In this document: piece by piece, positions 15,633 through 24,752 of the stretch
How the letters are laid out: the number at the start of each line of letters is the position of its first letter
Position numbering within the stretch: position 1 is the first letter of the stretch
DNA from: Sandarakinorhabdus glacialis
GTDB taxonomy: Bacteria > Pseudomonadota > Alphaproteobacteria > Sphingomonadales > Sphingomonadaceae
Direction of reading: 5' to 3'
Assembly: GCF_014643455.1 (NCBI RefSeq)
Contig: NZ_BMJM01000004.1
Coordinates: 1 to 64,000 of the forward strand
Length of the DNA: 64,000 nucleotides
The notes under the pieces: generated by a model
Database searches by the model: none
Told to the model about the DNA's origin: nothing
The model's input: the letters and a program-made list of their open reading frames with translations, nothing else
Made by a program: the position numbers and the translations under genes

Positions 15633-16805
15633 ATGCCCGAAGCCGTAATCGTCGCCACCGCCCGCACCCCCATCGGCCGCGCCTACAAGGGCGTCCTCAA
15701 CGACACCGACGGCCCCACCCTGGCCGCCCATGTCATCCGCGCTGCCCTCGCGCGCGCCAACATTGCCGGCGCCGAAATCGAGGACGTCATGCTCGGCTCG
15801 GCGCATCCCGAAGGCGCTGTCGGCAACAACGTCGCCCGTGTCGCGGCGCTCACCGCCGGGCTTCCCATCACCGTCTCGGGCGTGACCGTCGATCGCAAAT
15901 GCGCCTCGGGCCTGCAGACCATCGCCTTTGCCGCCCAGCGCCTGCGCTCCGGTGAGGACGGCATCTACGTCGCCGGCGGGCTCGATTCGGTCTCGCTGGT
16001 GTTGCCCAACAAGAACCTGACCCGCTACAGGTCCGACGGCATCGCCGCCACCATGCCGTCGCTCTACTGGACGATGATCGAGACCGCCGACCATGTCGCC
16101 GCAACCTACAACATCGGCCGCGACGCCCAGGACGAATACAGCCTCGAAAGCCAGCGCCGCACCGCCGCCGGACAAGCCAACGCCCGCTTCGATGCCGAGA
16201 TCGTGCCCATCACCGCGGTCCGCAAAACGACCGCCAAGGACGGCACCGTCACCGCCGACGAGGTCACCCTGACGCAGGACGAAGGCAACCGCCCCGACAC
16301 CGCCATCGAGGGCCTGTCGTCGCTCAAGCCCGTCCGCGAAGGCGGCACCATCACCGCCGGCAACGCCAGCCAGCTCTCCGACGGCGCCAGCGTCTGCGTC
16401 GTCATGTCGGACACCGAAGCCGCCCGCCGCGGCCTGACCCCGCTCGGCACCTTCCGCGGCTTCGCCGTCGCCGGCTGCGAGCCTGGCGAAATGGGCATCG
16501 GGCCCGTTTACGCCGTCCCCAAGCTCCTCGCCCGCCACGGCCTGACAGTCGCCGACATCGACCTGTGGGAGCTTAACGAAGCCTTCGCCGTCCAGGTCCT
16601 TTACTGCCGCGACAAGCTCGGCATCGACCCCGCCAAAATCAACGTCGACGGCGGCGCCATCTCGATCGGCCATCCCTTCGGCATGTCGGGCTCCCGCCTC
16701 ACCGGCCACGCCCTCATCGAAGGCCGCCGCCGCGGCGCCAAGCGCGTCGTCGTGACAATGTGCATCGGCGGCGGCATGGGCGCCGCAGCCCTGTTCGAGA
16801 TCTGA
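15633..16805 (+). CDS. Acetyl-CoA C-acyltransferase (thiolase)
   Basis: A 390-residue thiolase of standard length. The nucleophilic cysteine lies in [15 protein letters not shown] (about residue 90), the catalytic histidine in [13 protein letters not shown] and the second cysteine in [13 protein letters not shown]. It cleaves 3-ketoacyl-CoA in beta-oxidation or makes acetoacetyl-CoA; sequence alone does not decide. GGAG lies just before the ATG. It is a single gene, followed by two repeats and then by kup in the opposite direction. Confidence 0.92.
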   Translation: MPEAVIVATARTPIGRAYKGVLNDTDGPTLAAHVIRAALARANIAGAEIEDVMLGSAHPEGAVGNNVARVAALTAGLPITVSGVTVDRKCASGLQTIAFAAQRLRSGEDGIYVAGGLDSVSLVLPNKNLTRYRSDGIAATMPSLYWTMIETADHVAATYNIGRDAQDEYSLESQRRTAAGQANARFDAEIVPITAVRKTTAKDGTVTADEVTLTQDEGNRPDTAIEGLSSLKPVREGGTITAGNASQLSDGASVCVVMSDTEAARRGLTPLGTFRGFAVAGCEPGEMGIGPVYAVPKLLARHGLTVADIDLWELNEAFAVQVLYCRDKLGIDPAKINVDGGAISIGHPFGMSGSRLTGHALIEGRRRGAKRVVVTMCIGGGMGAAALFEI

Positions 16806-16811
16806 CCTCGT

Positions 16812-16871
16812 GTCCTCCCCCTCGAGGGGGGAGGCGAGAGACGCGCCTTCGCGGCCCGGGTGGGGGTGTCT
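16812..16871 (+). repeat. G-rich two-hairpin repeat, copy 1
   Basis: Family with hairpin 1 (CTCCCCCTC / GAGGGGGGAG), spacer GCGA, a small hairpin 2 around CCTTCG and a G-rich end (CCCGGGTGGGGGTGTC). It lies seven bases after the thiolase stop. Other copies: 26840, 28521, 30018, 31234, 44057, 46294 and 50326. Confidence 0.85.
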
Positions 16872-16900
16872 TCCGTGCCGCAGGAGCAGCAAGCGAAAGA

Positions 16901-17025
16901 GCACGGGCAAAGCCCGCGCTGACGTCGGACGGGTTCGCCGGGTGAAGACCCCGCCGCCCCGCCGGCCGGTCTTGCGCCCGTCGGCGCACTACGCTGCGCG
17001 ATACGCGCTCGCGGCGCTGCGCCTA
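16901..17025 (-). repeat. Stop-codon-anchored three-hairpin repeat, copy 1 (kup)
   Basis: Read in the sense of kup, the repeat starts with the TAG stop codon of kup and ends with the hairpin GCGCGGGCTTTGCCCGTGC. It shares with copies at 31999, 44774 and 46520 the blocks GGCGCAAG-CCGGCCRGCGGGGCGG and CGTCYGACGTCAGC. The end hairpin differs from that of copies 2 and 3 by paired changes. Confidence 0.85.
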
Positions 17026-18930
17026 AATCTCCACCTGCGACCCCAACTCAACCACCCGATTCGTCGGCAGCTTGAAGAAATCCATCGCGCTTTCCGCGTT
17101 GCGCATCATCCAGCTGAACAGATGCTCGCGCCACAGCGCCATCCCGGGCCGATCGCTCGCCAACAGCGTCTGCCGCGAAAGGAAAAAGCTCGTCTCCATC
17201 ATCTTCAGCTTCGGCCCGCAGTTCTCGACCGTCTTGAGGACCGCCGGAATGTTGATCTCCTGCATGAAGCCATAGCGGATGATGATCCGGAAGAAATTCG
17301 ACCCCAGGTCGGCAACGCCGATACGGTCCTCCTCGGACACATACGGCACCTCGTCGATCACCACCGTCAGGATCAGAATTCGATCGTGGAGCACCTTGTT
17401 GTGCTTCAAATTGTGCAGCAGCGCGTGCGGCACCCCCGTCGGCGTCGTCGTCATGAACACCGCCGTTCCCGGCACCCGCGTCGCCGCCGTCGCTGCCGAC
17501 TTGATGAACACTTCCATCGGCATGGCGCTTTCCCGCAGCCGCTCCTGCATCAATCCGCGGCCCTTGGCCCAGGTCGTCAGGAACGTAAATGCAATCGCGC
17601 CGACGGCCAGCGGAAACCAGCCGCCATCGGGGATCTTGGTCAGGTTCGAGGCAAAATACGCCGTGTCGATGATCAGGAACACCCCGACGAAACCATAGGC
17701 GATCCAGCGGTTCCACTTCCAGACCGTCAGCACCAGCACCGCCATCATGCACGTCGTGATGAACATCGTGCCGGTTACGGCGATGCCGTATGCCGACGCC
17801 AAGTCGGATGAACTGCGGAAGCTGACCACCAGCAGGATGACCATGCCGAGCAGGCTCCAATTGACCAGCGGGATATAGATCTGCCCCGCCGCCGCTGCCG
17901 ACGTATGCTTGATCTTGATCCGCGGCAGGAACCCCAACTGGACCGCCTGCCGCGTCACCGAAAACGCTCCCGAGATGACCGCCTGGCTAGCGATGATCGT
18001 CGCCATCGTCGCCAGCAGCACCAGCGGCAACCGCGCCCAATCCGGCGCCATCAGGAAGAACGGGTTGGCCACCGCCGACGGCGTGCTCAGCAGCAGCGCC
18101 GACTGGCCGAAATAATTGAGCAACAGCGCCGGCATGACAAAATACAGCCACGACCATTTGATCGGCCGCCGCCCGAAATGCCCCATGTCGGCATACAACG
18201 CCTCGGCGCCGGTAACCGACAGCACCACCGAACCCAGCGCCAGAAAGCCCAGGCTGGGATTGTCGGCAAAGAATCGCCACGCCCAGATCGGGTTGATCGC
18301 CTGGAAGATCGCCGGATTGGCGATGATCTGGTTGATCCCCATCACCGAGATGACCACGAAATACACCAGCATGATCGGCGCGAACAACGCCCCGACCTTG
18401 GCCGAACCGCGCGACTGGATCAGGAACAGCCCGATCAGGATGCCGATGGCGATCGGCAGCACATAGGCCTGCATCCCGGATCGCACGACGGTCAGGCCCT
18501 CGACCGCCGAAAGCACCGAGATCGCCGGCGTGATGATGCAGTCACCGAAGAACAGCGCCGTCGCCAGCACCCCGAGCAGTGTGAGGTAGCGCGACCGTGT
18601 CGAAGTCGGCGACAGCCGCGAGATCATCGCCAGCAGCGACAGGCTGCCACCCTCGCCGCGGTTGTCGGCGCGCAGGATCACCAGCACATATTTCACCGTG
18701 ACGATCAGCGTCATCGTCCAGAACACCAGGCTCATGATGCCGTAAATGTGCAGCGCATCAACCGCCAGCTTGTGATGACCGGTAAAGGTCTCCTTCAGCG
18801 CGTAAAGCGGACTGGTACCGATGTCGCCGAACACCACGCCGATTGCGCCCACGGCCAGCCGGGCCGTCCCTTGCGGAGCATGGCCAGCTTGCGCGGGGTC
18901 GTTGGTCGTCGTCGCAGCAGGGCTCGACAT
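17023..18930 (-). CDS. kup: Potassium uptake protein Kup
   Basis: A 635-residue K+/H+ symporter with about 12 membrane helices and a cytoplasmic C-terminal domain. The N-terminal signature [21 protein letters not shown] and the block [15 protein letters not shown] are diagnostic. Length is normal. The start at 18930 is the only ATG close to the first helix. It is transcribed away from ald with about 150 bases between. Its stop codon forms the first bases of the three-hairpin repeat at 16901-17025. Confidence 0.95.
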   Translation of the reverse strand: MSSPAATTTNDPAQAGHAPQGTARLAVGAIGVVFGDIGTSPLYALKETFTGHHKLAVDALHIYGIMSLVFWTMTLIVTVKYVLVILRADNRGEGGSLSLLAMISRLSPTSTRSRYLTLLGVLATALFFGDCIITPAISVLSAVEGLTVVRSGMQAYVLPIAIGILIGLFLIQSRGSAKVGALFAPIMLVYFVVISVMGINQIIANPAIFQAINPIWAWRFFADNPSLGFLALGSVVLSVTGAEALYADMGHFGRRPIKWSWLYFVMPALLLNYFGQSALLLSTPSAVANPFFLMAPDWARLPLVLLATMATIIASQAVISGAFSVTRQAVQLGFLPRIKIKHTSAAAAGQIYIPLVNWSLLGMVILLVVSFRSSSDLASAYGIAVTGTMFITTCMMAVLVLTVWKWNRWIAYGFVGVFLIIDTAYFASNLTKIPDGGWFPLAVGAIAFTFLTTWAKGRGLMQERLRESAMPMEVFIKSAATAATRVPGTAVFMTTTPTGVPHALLHNLKHNKVLHDRILILTVVIDEVPYVSEEDRIGVADLGSNFFRIIIRYGFMQEINIPAVLKTVENCGPKLKMMETSFFLSRQTLLASDRPGMALWREHLFSWMMRNAESAMDFFKLPTNRVVELGSQVEI

Positions 18931-19077
18931 CTTTGTTCGGTTCCCGGAAGAGCAGCGGGCGGCGCGTTAACACAGACATGACAGTGCTGCAATGCAACAC
19001 CCCTGCGACCTTGGATTGCCCTGTCCTCGGCAGCTGTCAATCGCTATGGCAGAGTAATCGATTTTGCGGAGAAAACC

Positions 19078-20175
19078 ATGCACGTCGGCGTCCCCAGGGA
19101 AATCAAGGTCCACGAATACCGCGTCGGTTTGACGCCCCCCGCCGTTGCCGAACTGACGGCACGCGGTCATGGCGTCACCGTCGAAACCGGCGCTGGCGGC
19201 GGCATCGATTTCACCGATGAAGATTACGTCGAGGCCGGCGCCCGGATCGCCCCCGGCCCCGAGGCGGTGTTCGCGGCCGCCGACATGATCGTCAAGGTGA
19301 AGGAACCGCAGCTCCACGAATGCGCCTGGCTCCGCCCGGGCCAGACGCTGTTCACCTACCTCCACCTCGCCGCCGACAAGCCCCAAGCCGAGGCGCTGAT
19401 GGCCTCGCACGCAACCTGCATCGCCTATGAAACCGTCACCGATCGCGCCGGCGGGCTGCCCTTGCTGCGCCCGATGTCCGAAGTCGCCGGCCGCATGTCG
19501 GTCCAGGTCGGCGCCCATTATCTCGAAAAGGAGCAGGGCGGCCGCGGCATCCTGCTTGGCGGCGTCCCCGGCGTCGCGCCCGGCCGCGTCGCCATCCTCG
19601 GCGGCGGCGTCTCGGGCGTCAACGCCGCACAAATGGCGGTCGGCATGCGCGCCGACGTCACCATCTACGACATCTCGACCAGCCGCCTCGCCGAGATCGA
19701 CGAGATGTTCGAAGGCCGGGTCAAGACCGCCTTCTCGTCGCGTGCCGCCATCGCCGCCGCCATCGCCCGCGCCCATGTCGTCATCGGTGCCGTCCTCATC
19801 CCCGGCGCCGCCGCTCCCAAGCTCGTCACCCGCGACATGCTAAAGCTGATGAAGCGCGGCAGCGTCCTCGTCGACATCGCCATCGACCAGGGCGGCTGCT
19901 TCGAAACCAGCCACGCCACCACCCACGCCGACCCGGTCTATGTCGTCGACGGCATCATCCACTATTGCGTCGCCAACATGCCCGGCGCCGTCGCCCGCAC
20001 CTCGACCTTCGCGCTCAACAACGCGACTTTGCCCTTCGTCCTCCGCCTTGCCGACAAGGGCGCCGCCGCCGCCATGGCCGCCGATCCGCACCTCGCCGAA
20101 GGATTGAATGTCGCCGCCGGCCAGATTCGTCACAAGGCCGTCGCCGACGCCCTCGACCTCGCCTTCGTCGCATGA
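19078..20175 (+). CDS. ald: Alanine dehydrogenase
   Basis: The 365-residue enzyme reversibly deaminates L-alanine to pyruvate with NAD+. Seen are the N-terminal signature [18 protein letters not shown], the substrate lysine in VKVKEPQ (about 72-78), the catalytic histidine in [11 protein letters not shown] and the Rossmann motif [18 protein letters not shown], with the acidic NAD-binding residue at the end of the next strand (TIYDIS). GGAG lies eight bases before the ATG. Its stop overlaps the start of the DJ-1 gene (ATGA). Confidence 0.93.
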   Translation: MHVGVPREIKVHEYRVGLTPPAVAELTARGHGVTVETGAGGGIDFTDEDYVEAGARIAPGPEAVFAAADMIVKVKEPQLHECAWLRPGQTLFTYLHLAADKPQAEALMASHATCIAYETVTDRAGGLPLLRPMSEVAGRMSVQVGAHYLEKEQGGRGILLGGVPGVAPGRVAILGGGVSGVNAAQMAVGMRADVTIYDISTSRLAEIDEMFEGRVKTAFSSRAAIAAAIARAHVVIGAVLIPGAAAPKLVTRDMLKLMKRGSVLVDIAIDQGGCFETSHATTHADPVYVVDGIIHYCVANMPGAVARTSTFALNNATLPFVLRLADKGAAAAMAADPHLAEGLNVAAGQIRHKAVADALDLAFVA

Positions 20176-20864
20176 GCAAGCCCGCCCCCTATCATATCGG
20201 CTTCCTGCTCTGGCCCGACCTGACCCAGCTCGACATGACCGGCCCGGCGCAAGTCCTCAGCCGCATGCCCGGCGCCCGGCTGCACTTCGCCTGGAAAAGC
20301 CTGGATCCGGTGATGAGCGATTGCGGCCTCGCCCTCGTCCCCACCACCACCCTCGCCGATTGCCCGCCGCTCGACATGATCTGCGTCCCCGGCGGCGTCG
20401 GCGTGGCGCCGATCATGCGCGATCCCGAGGTCCTCGCCTGGCTGCGCGCCCGCGCCGAAACCGCCAGCCTCGTCACCAGCGTCTGCACCGGCTCGCTGAT
20501 CCTCGCCGCCGCCGGATTGCTCAACGGCTATCGCGCTGGCTGCCACTGGGCCGCCGGCAGCCAGTTGCCGCTGTTCGGCGGCGAATTCGTCCGCGAACGC
20601 GTCGTCGTCGACCGCAACCGCATCACGGCCGGCGGCGTCACCTCGGGCATCGATTTCGGCTTCCGCATCATCGAGCAACTCCACGGCCGCGACGTCGCCG
20701 AGGCCGTCCAGCTCTCGATCGAATATGATCCGGAACCGATCGGCGGCGGCACCCCCGCCACCGCCCGCCCCGAAATCCTCGCCCGCGTCGAAGCCATGAT
20801 GGCCGACAGGCTGGGCTCGCGCGCCGCCGACATCGCCGCAATCGCCGCCGAAAAGGCCTTCTGA
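20172..20864 (+). CDS. DJ-1/PfpI family protein, isonitrile hydratase-like
   Basis: The 230-residue protein has the class I glutamine amidotransferase-like fold with the nucleophile cysteine in SVCTGSLILAAAGLL (about residue 102) and FLLWPDLTQLDMTGPAQVL at the N-terminus, the layout of isonitrile hydratase (InhA of Pseudomonas, similar length). The precise substrate is not predictable. The gene is translationally coupled to ald, which may mean only co-transcription. Confidence 0.82.
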   Translation: MSKPAPYHIGFLLWPDLTQLDMTGPAQVLSRMPGARLHFAWKSLDPVMSDCGLALVPTTTLADCPPLDMICVPGGVGVAPIMRDPEVLAWLRARAETASLVTSVCTGSLILAAAGLLNGYRAGCHWAAGSQLPLFGGEFVRERVVVDRNRITAGGVTSGIDFGFRIIEQLHGRDVAEAVQLSIEYDPEPIGGGTPATARPEILARVEAMMADRLGSRAADIAAIAAEKAF

Positions 20865-20960
20865 ACCGCTATCCTAAATAGTTACCTGGACATGAAACTT
20901 CGCACGTCCAGCCGGCGTAGCTCTGTCGCGAACCATCTCGCGAACAAGGAAGGCTGCCAA

Positions 20961-21836
20961 ATGACATTCAGATCGAATTCCGCACTCAAGCTCACCGGCC
21001 TTGCAATCGCCATCGCCGCACCGGCCGCGACCGCATCTGCCGAAACCATCTTCGGCCTCGCCGGCGGCAACATCGTCACCTTCGATTCGGCGACGCCCGG
21101 GACCGTCAATTCGTCGCGCGCCATCACCGGCCTGGCTTCCGGCGAGCGCCTTGTCGGACTTGACCTGCGCCCGGCCACCAAAACCCTGTATAGCGTCAGC
21201 ACCAGCGGCAACCTCTACACGCTCGCCCGCGGCGCCGGCGGCACATATGTCGCCACAAGCATTGGCATCATTGCCCCGCCGCCCACCGGCAGCAACTTCG
21301 GGATCGATTTTAACCCCGTTCCAGACCGGCTCCGGTTGATCAGCGACACCAACCAGAACCTGCGTATCAATCCCACCAACGCTGTCACCCTCGTCGATAC
21401 GCCGATCACGCTGAACGGCAGCAGCACCGTCGATATCATAGGGTCGGCGTATGCCAACAACCGTGCCGGCGCCTTGACGACCAGGCTCTACGGCCTTGAC
21501 GCTATCACCGACAGCCTGCTGGTAGCGACCAATGCCAACGCCGGCACCTATATCAACGTCGGCGCACTGGGCGTTGCCTTGGGCAGCCTTGACCGCGTCG
21601 GGTTCGATATCTCGGGCCGCACCAACAACGCCTTTTTCTCGGTCCGCAACAGCCTTTACAGCCTCAACCTCGGCACCGGCACTGGCACCCTCATCGGCAA
21701 CGTCGGCGCCGAAGGATTGGCCGGCATCACCGCCGCCGGCGTCCCCGAGCCCGCCAGCTGGGCCATGCTCATCGCCGGCTTCGGGCTTGTCGGAGCAAGC
21801 ATGCGCCGCCGCACAGCGGCCCTCGCGCGCACCTGA
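20961..21836 (+). CDS. DUF4394 protein with PEPxxWA-CTERM tail
   Basis: A 291-residue exported protein. A signal peptide (LKLTGLAIAIAAPAATASA) is followed by a DUF4394 domain, a repeating beta-rich fold with GSNFGIDFNPVPDRLRLISD and NLRINPTNAVTLVD as typical blocks, and the C-terminal sorting tail PEPASWAMLIAGFG with an arginine-rich end. It should be delivered to the cell surface or matrix by the PEP-CTERM/exosortase route. ATG 20961 has AAGGAAGG upstream; the ATG 23 codons earlier would spoil the signal peptide. A strong hairpin follows the stop. The sorting tail is nearly identical to that of the 3349-4275 protein, while the bodies are unrelated. Confidence 0.88.
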   Translation: MTFRSNSALKLTGLAIAIAAPAATASAETIFGLAGGNIVTFDSATPGTVNSSRAITGLASGERLVGLDLRPATKTLYSVSTSGNLYTLARGAGGTYVATSIGIIAPPPTGSNFGIDFNPVPDRLRLISDTNQNLRINPTNAVTLVDTPITLNGSSTVDIIGSAYANNRAGALTTRLYGLDAITDSLLVATNANAGTYINVGALGVALGSLDRVGFDISGRTNNAFFSVRNSLYSLNLGTGTGTLIGNVGAEGLAGITAAGVPEPASWAMLIAGFGLVGASMRRRTAALART

Positions 21837-21842
21837 CGGGCA

Positions 21843-21877
21843 GATCCGGCCGGCAAGCCTGTCCCGCCGGCCGGATC
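21843..21877 (+). terminator. Perfect 12-bp hairpin after the DUF4394 gene
   Basis: GATCCGGCCGGC pairs with GCCGGCCGGATC over an 11-base loop, six bases past the stop. There is no U-run. It parallels the hairpin behind the other PEP-CTERM gene. Confidence 0.7.
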
Positions 21878-21950
21878 ACGCCATCACATCTCGTCATCCT
21901 CGGCTTCACACGGGATCCGGCCAACGATCAGCCGGTGCCGCGCTCCCGGC

Positions 21951-23315
21951 TCAGACCCGCGCCGCAGCCGCCCGCAGATCATCGACGAACTTGCGCCGCT
22001 CCTCCGCCGCGACCGCTGGATCCTCGATCCTCAGCAGATAACTCGGATGCACGGTAATCCACAGCTCCGATCCGTCGGGCTGCAAGATCGCCCGCCCGCG
22101 CTCCTTCGAAATCGTCACCGCCTTGCCGGTAATCCCCCGCGCCGCCGTCGCCCCCAGCGCCACGATCACCTTGGGCTTCACCGACGCGCGCTCGGCGTCG
22201 AGCCACCACCGGCACGCCGTGATCTCGCCGGCATCGGGCTTGCTGTGGATGCGCCGCTTGCCGCGCGGCTCGAACTTGAAATGCTTGACCGCGTTGGTGA
22301 CATAGGCGGTGCGCCGGTCGATGCCCGCCTCGGCCAGCGCCGCATCAAACACCTGCCCCGCCGGGCCGATGAATGGCCGCCCCGCGAGATCCTCCTGGTC
22401 GCCGGGTTGCTCGCCGACGAACATCAATGCCGCATCCTCCGGCCCCTCGCCGAACACCGTCTGCGTCGCCGGCCCGAACAGCCCGCAGCGCTTGCACCGC
22501 GCCGCTTCGTCCCGCAATTGCCCCATCGAGCCCGTCGCCCCCTCGATCGTCCCCGCTGCAATCATCATGCGTGTCCTCTTCGCCGCCCCGGCGATCAGGT
22601 CGGGGATCAACGTCGCCTCGGGCAGGTTCTTCCAGTATTTCTTCGGCATCTCGCTGGTCATCGCGTCGATCTTCAGCCGGGCCGGATTGAATATGCTGGC
22701 ATAATATGTCTTCCAAGTCGCCTCGAGCGGATCGTCGCCCGGCGCGTCGGCCTTCACCGCGCCAGGTGAATAGGTCACCTCGTCGCCGTCCCAGTGCATG
22801 CAGAGTTCGGGCGTCAGGATCGAAAAGATCATCGTCGTGAACCGCCGGGTAAAGAACCCGCTGTTGTACCGAACGATGTGATGCTCGGGCTCGAACCACG
22901 CCGCGAACCGCTCCCCGGCCTCGTCGGGCGCTTCACGAAACCGCACAAACGCCCGCATCTTGTGGACGTCGCGACCGACCGCCTTGGCCATCATGTCAAG
23001 CCGCCGCACCAGCGGATCGGCGCTATCCTCGAGCAGTTTCGGCCGCTGCTGCAAGGCCAGCAAGGCACTGTGCAGCAAGGCGAACCGCTCACGATCGCTG
23101 TTGCAGATCACCCGCCGCGCCAGGTCGGGAAACGCCTTGGGCACCCGGATCTCGGCGCCGGTCCCGGCCGGCGGCCCGCCACCGATCAGATCGCCCGGCT
23201 CCCCCTCGATCCTCCACGTCACCGCCTCGGGCGGGACCCAGGCGGTGATCAGCTTGCGGACCGCCACCCGGAACCCGTCGAAATCATCCGGTGCGGCAAG
23301 AGTGATCGTCGTCAT
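21951..23315 (-). CDS. udgX: UdgX-type uracil-DNA glycosylase fused to DUF4130
   Basis: The 454-residue protein joins an N-terminal DUF4130 domain (about 1-225; FRVAVRKLITAWVPPEAVTW, FARRFTTMIFSIL-like core, WKTYYASIFNPAR) to a family-4-like uracil-DNA glycosylase domain (about 260-450). The latter has GEQPGDQED (301-309) and the UdgX hallmark KRRIH (353-357), whose histidine in characterised UdgX forms a covalent bond to the abasic site after uracil removal. Cys274, Cys277 and Cys368 are candidate iron-sulfur ligands, and HPSYLLRI is the usual C-terminal motif. It lies 38 bases after the radical SAM gene, in the same direction. DUF4130 has no known activity. Confidence 0.92.
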   Translation of the reverse strand: MTTITLAAPDDFDGFRVAVRKLITAWVPPEAVTWRIEGEPGDLIGGGPPAGTGAEIRVPKAFPDLARRVICNSDRERFALLHSALLALQQRPKLLEDSADPLVRRLDMMAKAVGRDVHKMRAFVRFREAPDEAGERFAAWFEPEHHIVRYNSGFFTRRFTTMIFSILTPELCMHWDGDEVTYSPGAVKADAPGDDPLEATWKTYYASIFNPARLKIDAMTSEMPKKYWKNLPEATLIPDLIAGAAKRTRMMIAAGTIEGATGSMGQLRDEAARCKRCGLFGPATQTVFGEGPEDAALMFVGEQPGDQEDLAGRPFIGPAGQVFDAALAEAGIDRRTAYVTNAVKHFKFEPRGKRRIHSKPDAGEITACRWWLDAERASVKPKVIVALGATAARGITGKAVTISKERGRAILQPDGSELWITVHPSYLLRIEDPAVAAEERRKFVDDLRAAAARV

Positions 23316-23353
23316 CGCCAGTCACAACGCCGGCGAGACGCCCGGCGCTCCCG

Positions 23354-24595
23354 TCACCCGAACAACTCGAGCTGCGCAATCGCCGGCTTCACCAAGGTTG
23401 CCCGCATATCGCCGCGATCGGCCAGCGCCGTCGGGCGCCAGTCCGACGCGATCACGAACGGCCGCAGTTTCTCGATGCCCCGCGTCAGCCGCCCCAGGTC
23501 GGCAAGGTCCATTCGCCGCTGCCGCCGCACCCGCAGCACCGCATTGACCGATTTCACCCCCAGCCCCGGCACCCGCAACAGCATCTCGCGCGGCGCCCGG
23601 TTGATATCGACCGGGAATTGCCCGCGATGCTTCAACGCCCATGCCGTCTTGGGATCAATATCCAGCGGCAGATGCCCGTCGTCGGTCGCCTCCTGCACCT
23701 CCGAAACGCGAAAGCCATAGAATCGCATCAGCCAGTCGGCCTGGTAAAGCCGATGCTCGCGCAACAGCGGCGGCGACACCAAGGGCAACACTGCGCTGGC
23801 GTCCGGAATCGGCGAAAACGCCGAATAATAGACCCGCCGCATCCCGAACCGGTCGTACAGCCCGCTCGCCGTCGCCACGATGGCGCTGTCATCGGCATTG
23901 TCGGCGCCGACAATCATCTGCGTCGATTGCCCCGCCGGCGCGAACTTCGGCGCCGACCGGTAATGCTTGCGCGCATCCTTGTTGTCGTCGATCGCCAGCT
24001 TCAACCCCGACATCGCCCCGCGTATCCGCCCGCCGTCCTTCTCGGGCGCCAGCCGCGTCAGCCCGGCCTCGGTCGGCAGCTCGATATTGATCGACAGCCG
24101 GTCGGCATAAAGCCCGGCCTCCTCGAGCAGCTCAGGCGCCGCATCGGGGATCGACTTCAAATGAATATACCCCCGAAAATCATGCTCGAGCCGCAGCGTC
24201 CGCGCCACGCGCACCAGCGCCTCCATCGTATAATCGGACGTCCCGATGATCCCCGACGACAGGAACAGCCCCTCGATATAATTGCGCTTGTAGAAGGCCA
24301 GCGTCAGCCGCACCACTTCATCGACGGTAAACCGCGCCCGCCGCACGTTCGACGACCGCCGGTTGATGCAATAATGGCAATCGAAGATACAGCTGTTGGT
24401 CAGCAATATCTTCAGCAGCGAAATGCACCGACCATCGGGCGCATAGCTGTGGCAGATGCCCATGCCCTCGGTCGATCCGATGCCCTTGCCGCCCACCGAC
24501 GACCGTTTCGACGTCCCCGACGACGCGCACGACGCATCGTATTTCGCCGCATCGGCAAGAATGGCGAGCTTTTCGCGAGTGTCCAGATGCGCCAT
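23354..24595 (-). CDS. Putative DNA modification/repair radical SAM protein
   Basis: The 413-residue protein has the radical SAM cluster motif CIFDCHYC (Cys69, Cys73, Cys76), the family block GKGIGSTEGMGICHSYAPDGRC upstream of it (in two parts) and a C-terminal helix-hairpin-helix region (DINRAPREMLLRVPGLGVKSV) suited to DNA binding. It is the constant neighbour of DUF4130/UdgX genes in many bacteria, where it is annotated as a DNA repair or modification protein of unknown reaction. It is upstream of udgX in what looks like a two-gene operon. The start at 24595 gives the family's standard N-terminus. Confidence 0.9.
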   Translation of the reverse strand: MAHLDTREKLAILADAAKYDASCASSGTSKRSSVGGKGIGSTEGMGICHSYAPDGRCISLLKILLTNSCIFDCHYCINRRSSNVRRARFTVDEVVRLTLAFYKRNYIEGLFLSSGIIGTSDYTMEALVRVARTLRLEHDFRGYIHLKSIPDAAPELLEEAGLYADRLSINIELPTEAGLTRLAPEKDGGRIRGAMSGLKLAIDDNKDARKHYRSAPKFAPAGQSTQMIVGADNADDSAIVATASGLYDRFGMRRVYYSAFSPIPDASAVLPLVSPPLLREHRLYQADWLMRFYGFRVSEVQEATDDGHLPLDIDPKTAWALKHRGQFPVDINRAPREMLLRVPGLGVKSVNAVLRVRRQRRMDLADLGRLTRGIEKLRPFVIASDWRPTALADRGDMRATLVKPAIAQLELFG

Positions 24596-24752
24596 TCGTT
24601 CGGTATATGTTCCGAAAGCCGAACTGACAATGCGGCGTTTTAGCCGGGTTGATCATCCATGGCTGCCCCAGCGGCCGCACCGCCGCGCTGCTTGCCACCG
24701 GTCGCCTCCCCCCGCTACGACTTTGACGATACCGCAAGGGGACCACCGCCAC

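Noticed and set aside
16812-16871. Ordinary Rho-independent terminator
   Set aside because: The hairpin lacks a U-run, ends in a G-run and recurs nearly unchanged elsewhere, including inside a gene, so it is treated as a dispersed repeat.
15618-16910. 430-residue minus-strand frame opposite the thiolase
   Set aside because: Gly/Ala/Asp-rich composition typical of antisense frames in high-GC coding DNA; the plus-strand thiolase explains the codon bias.
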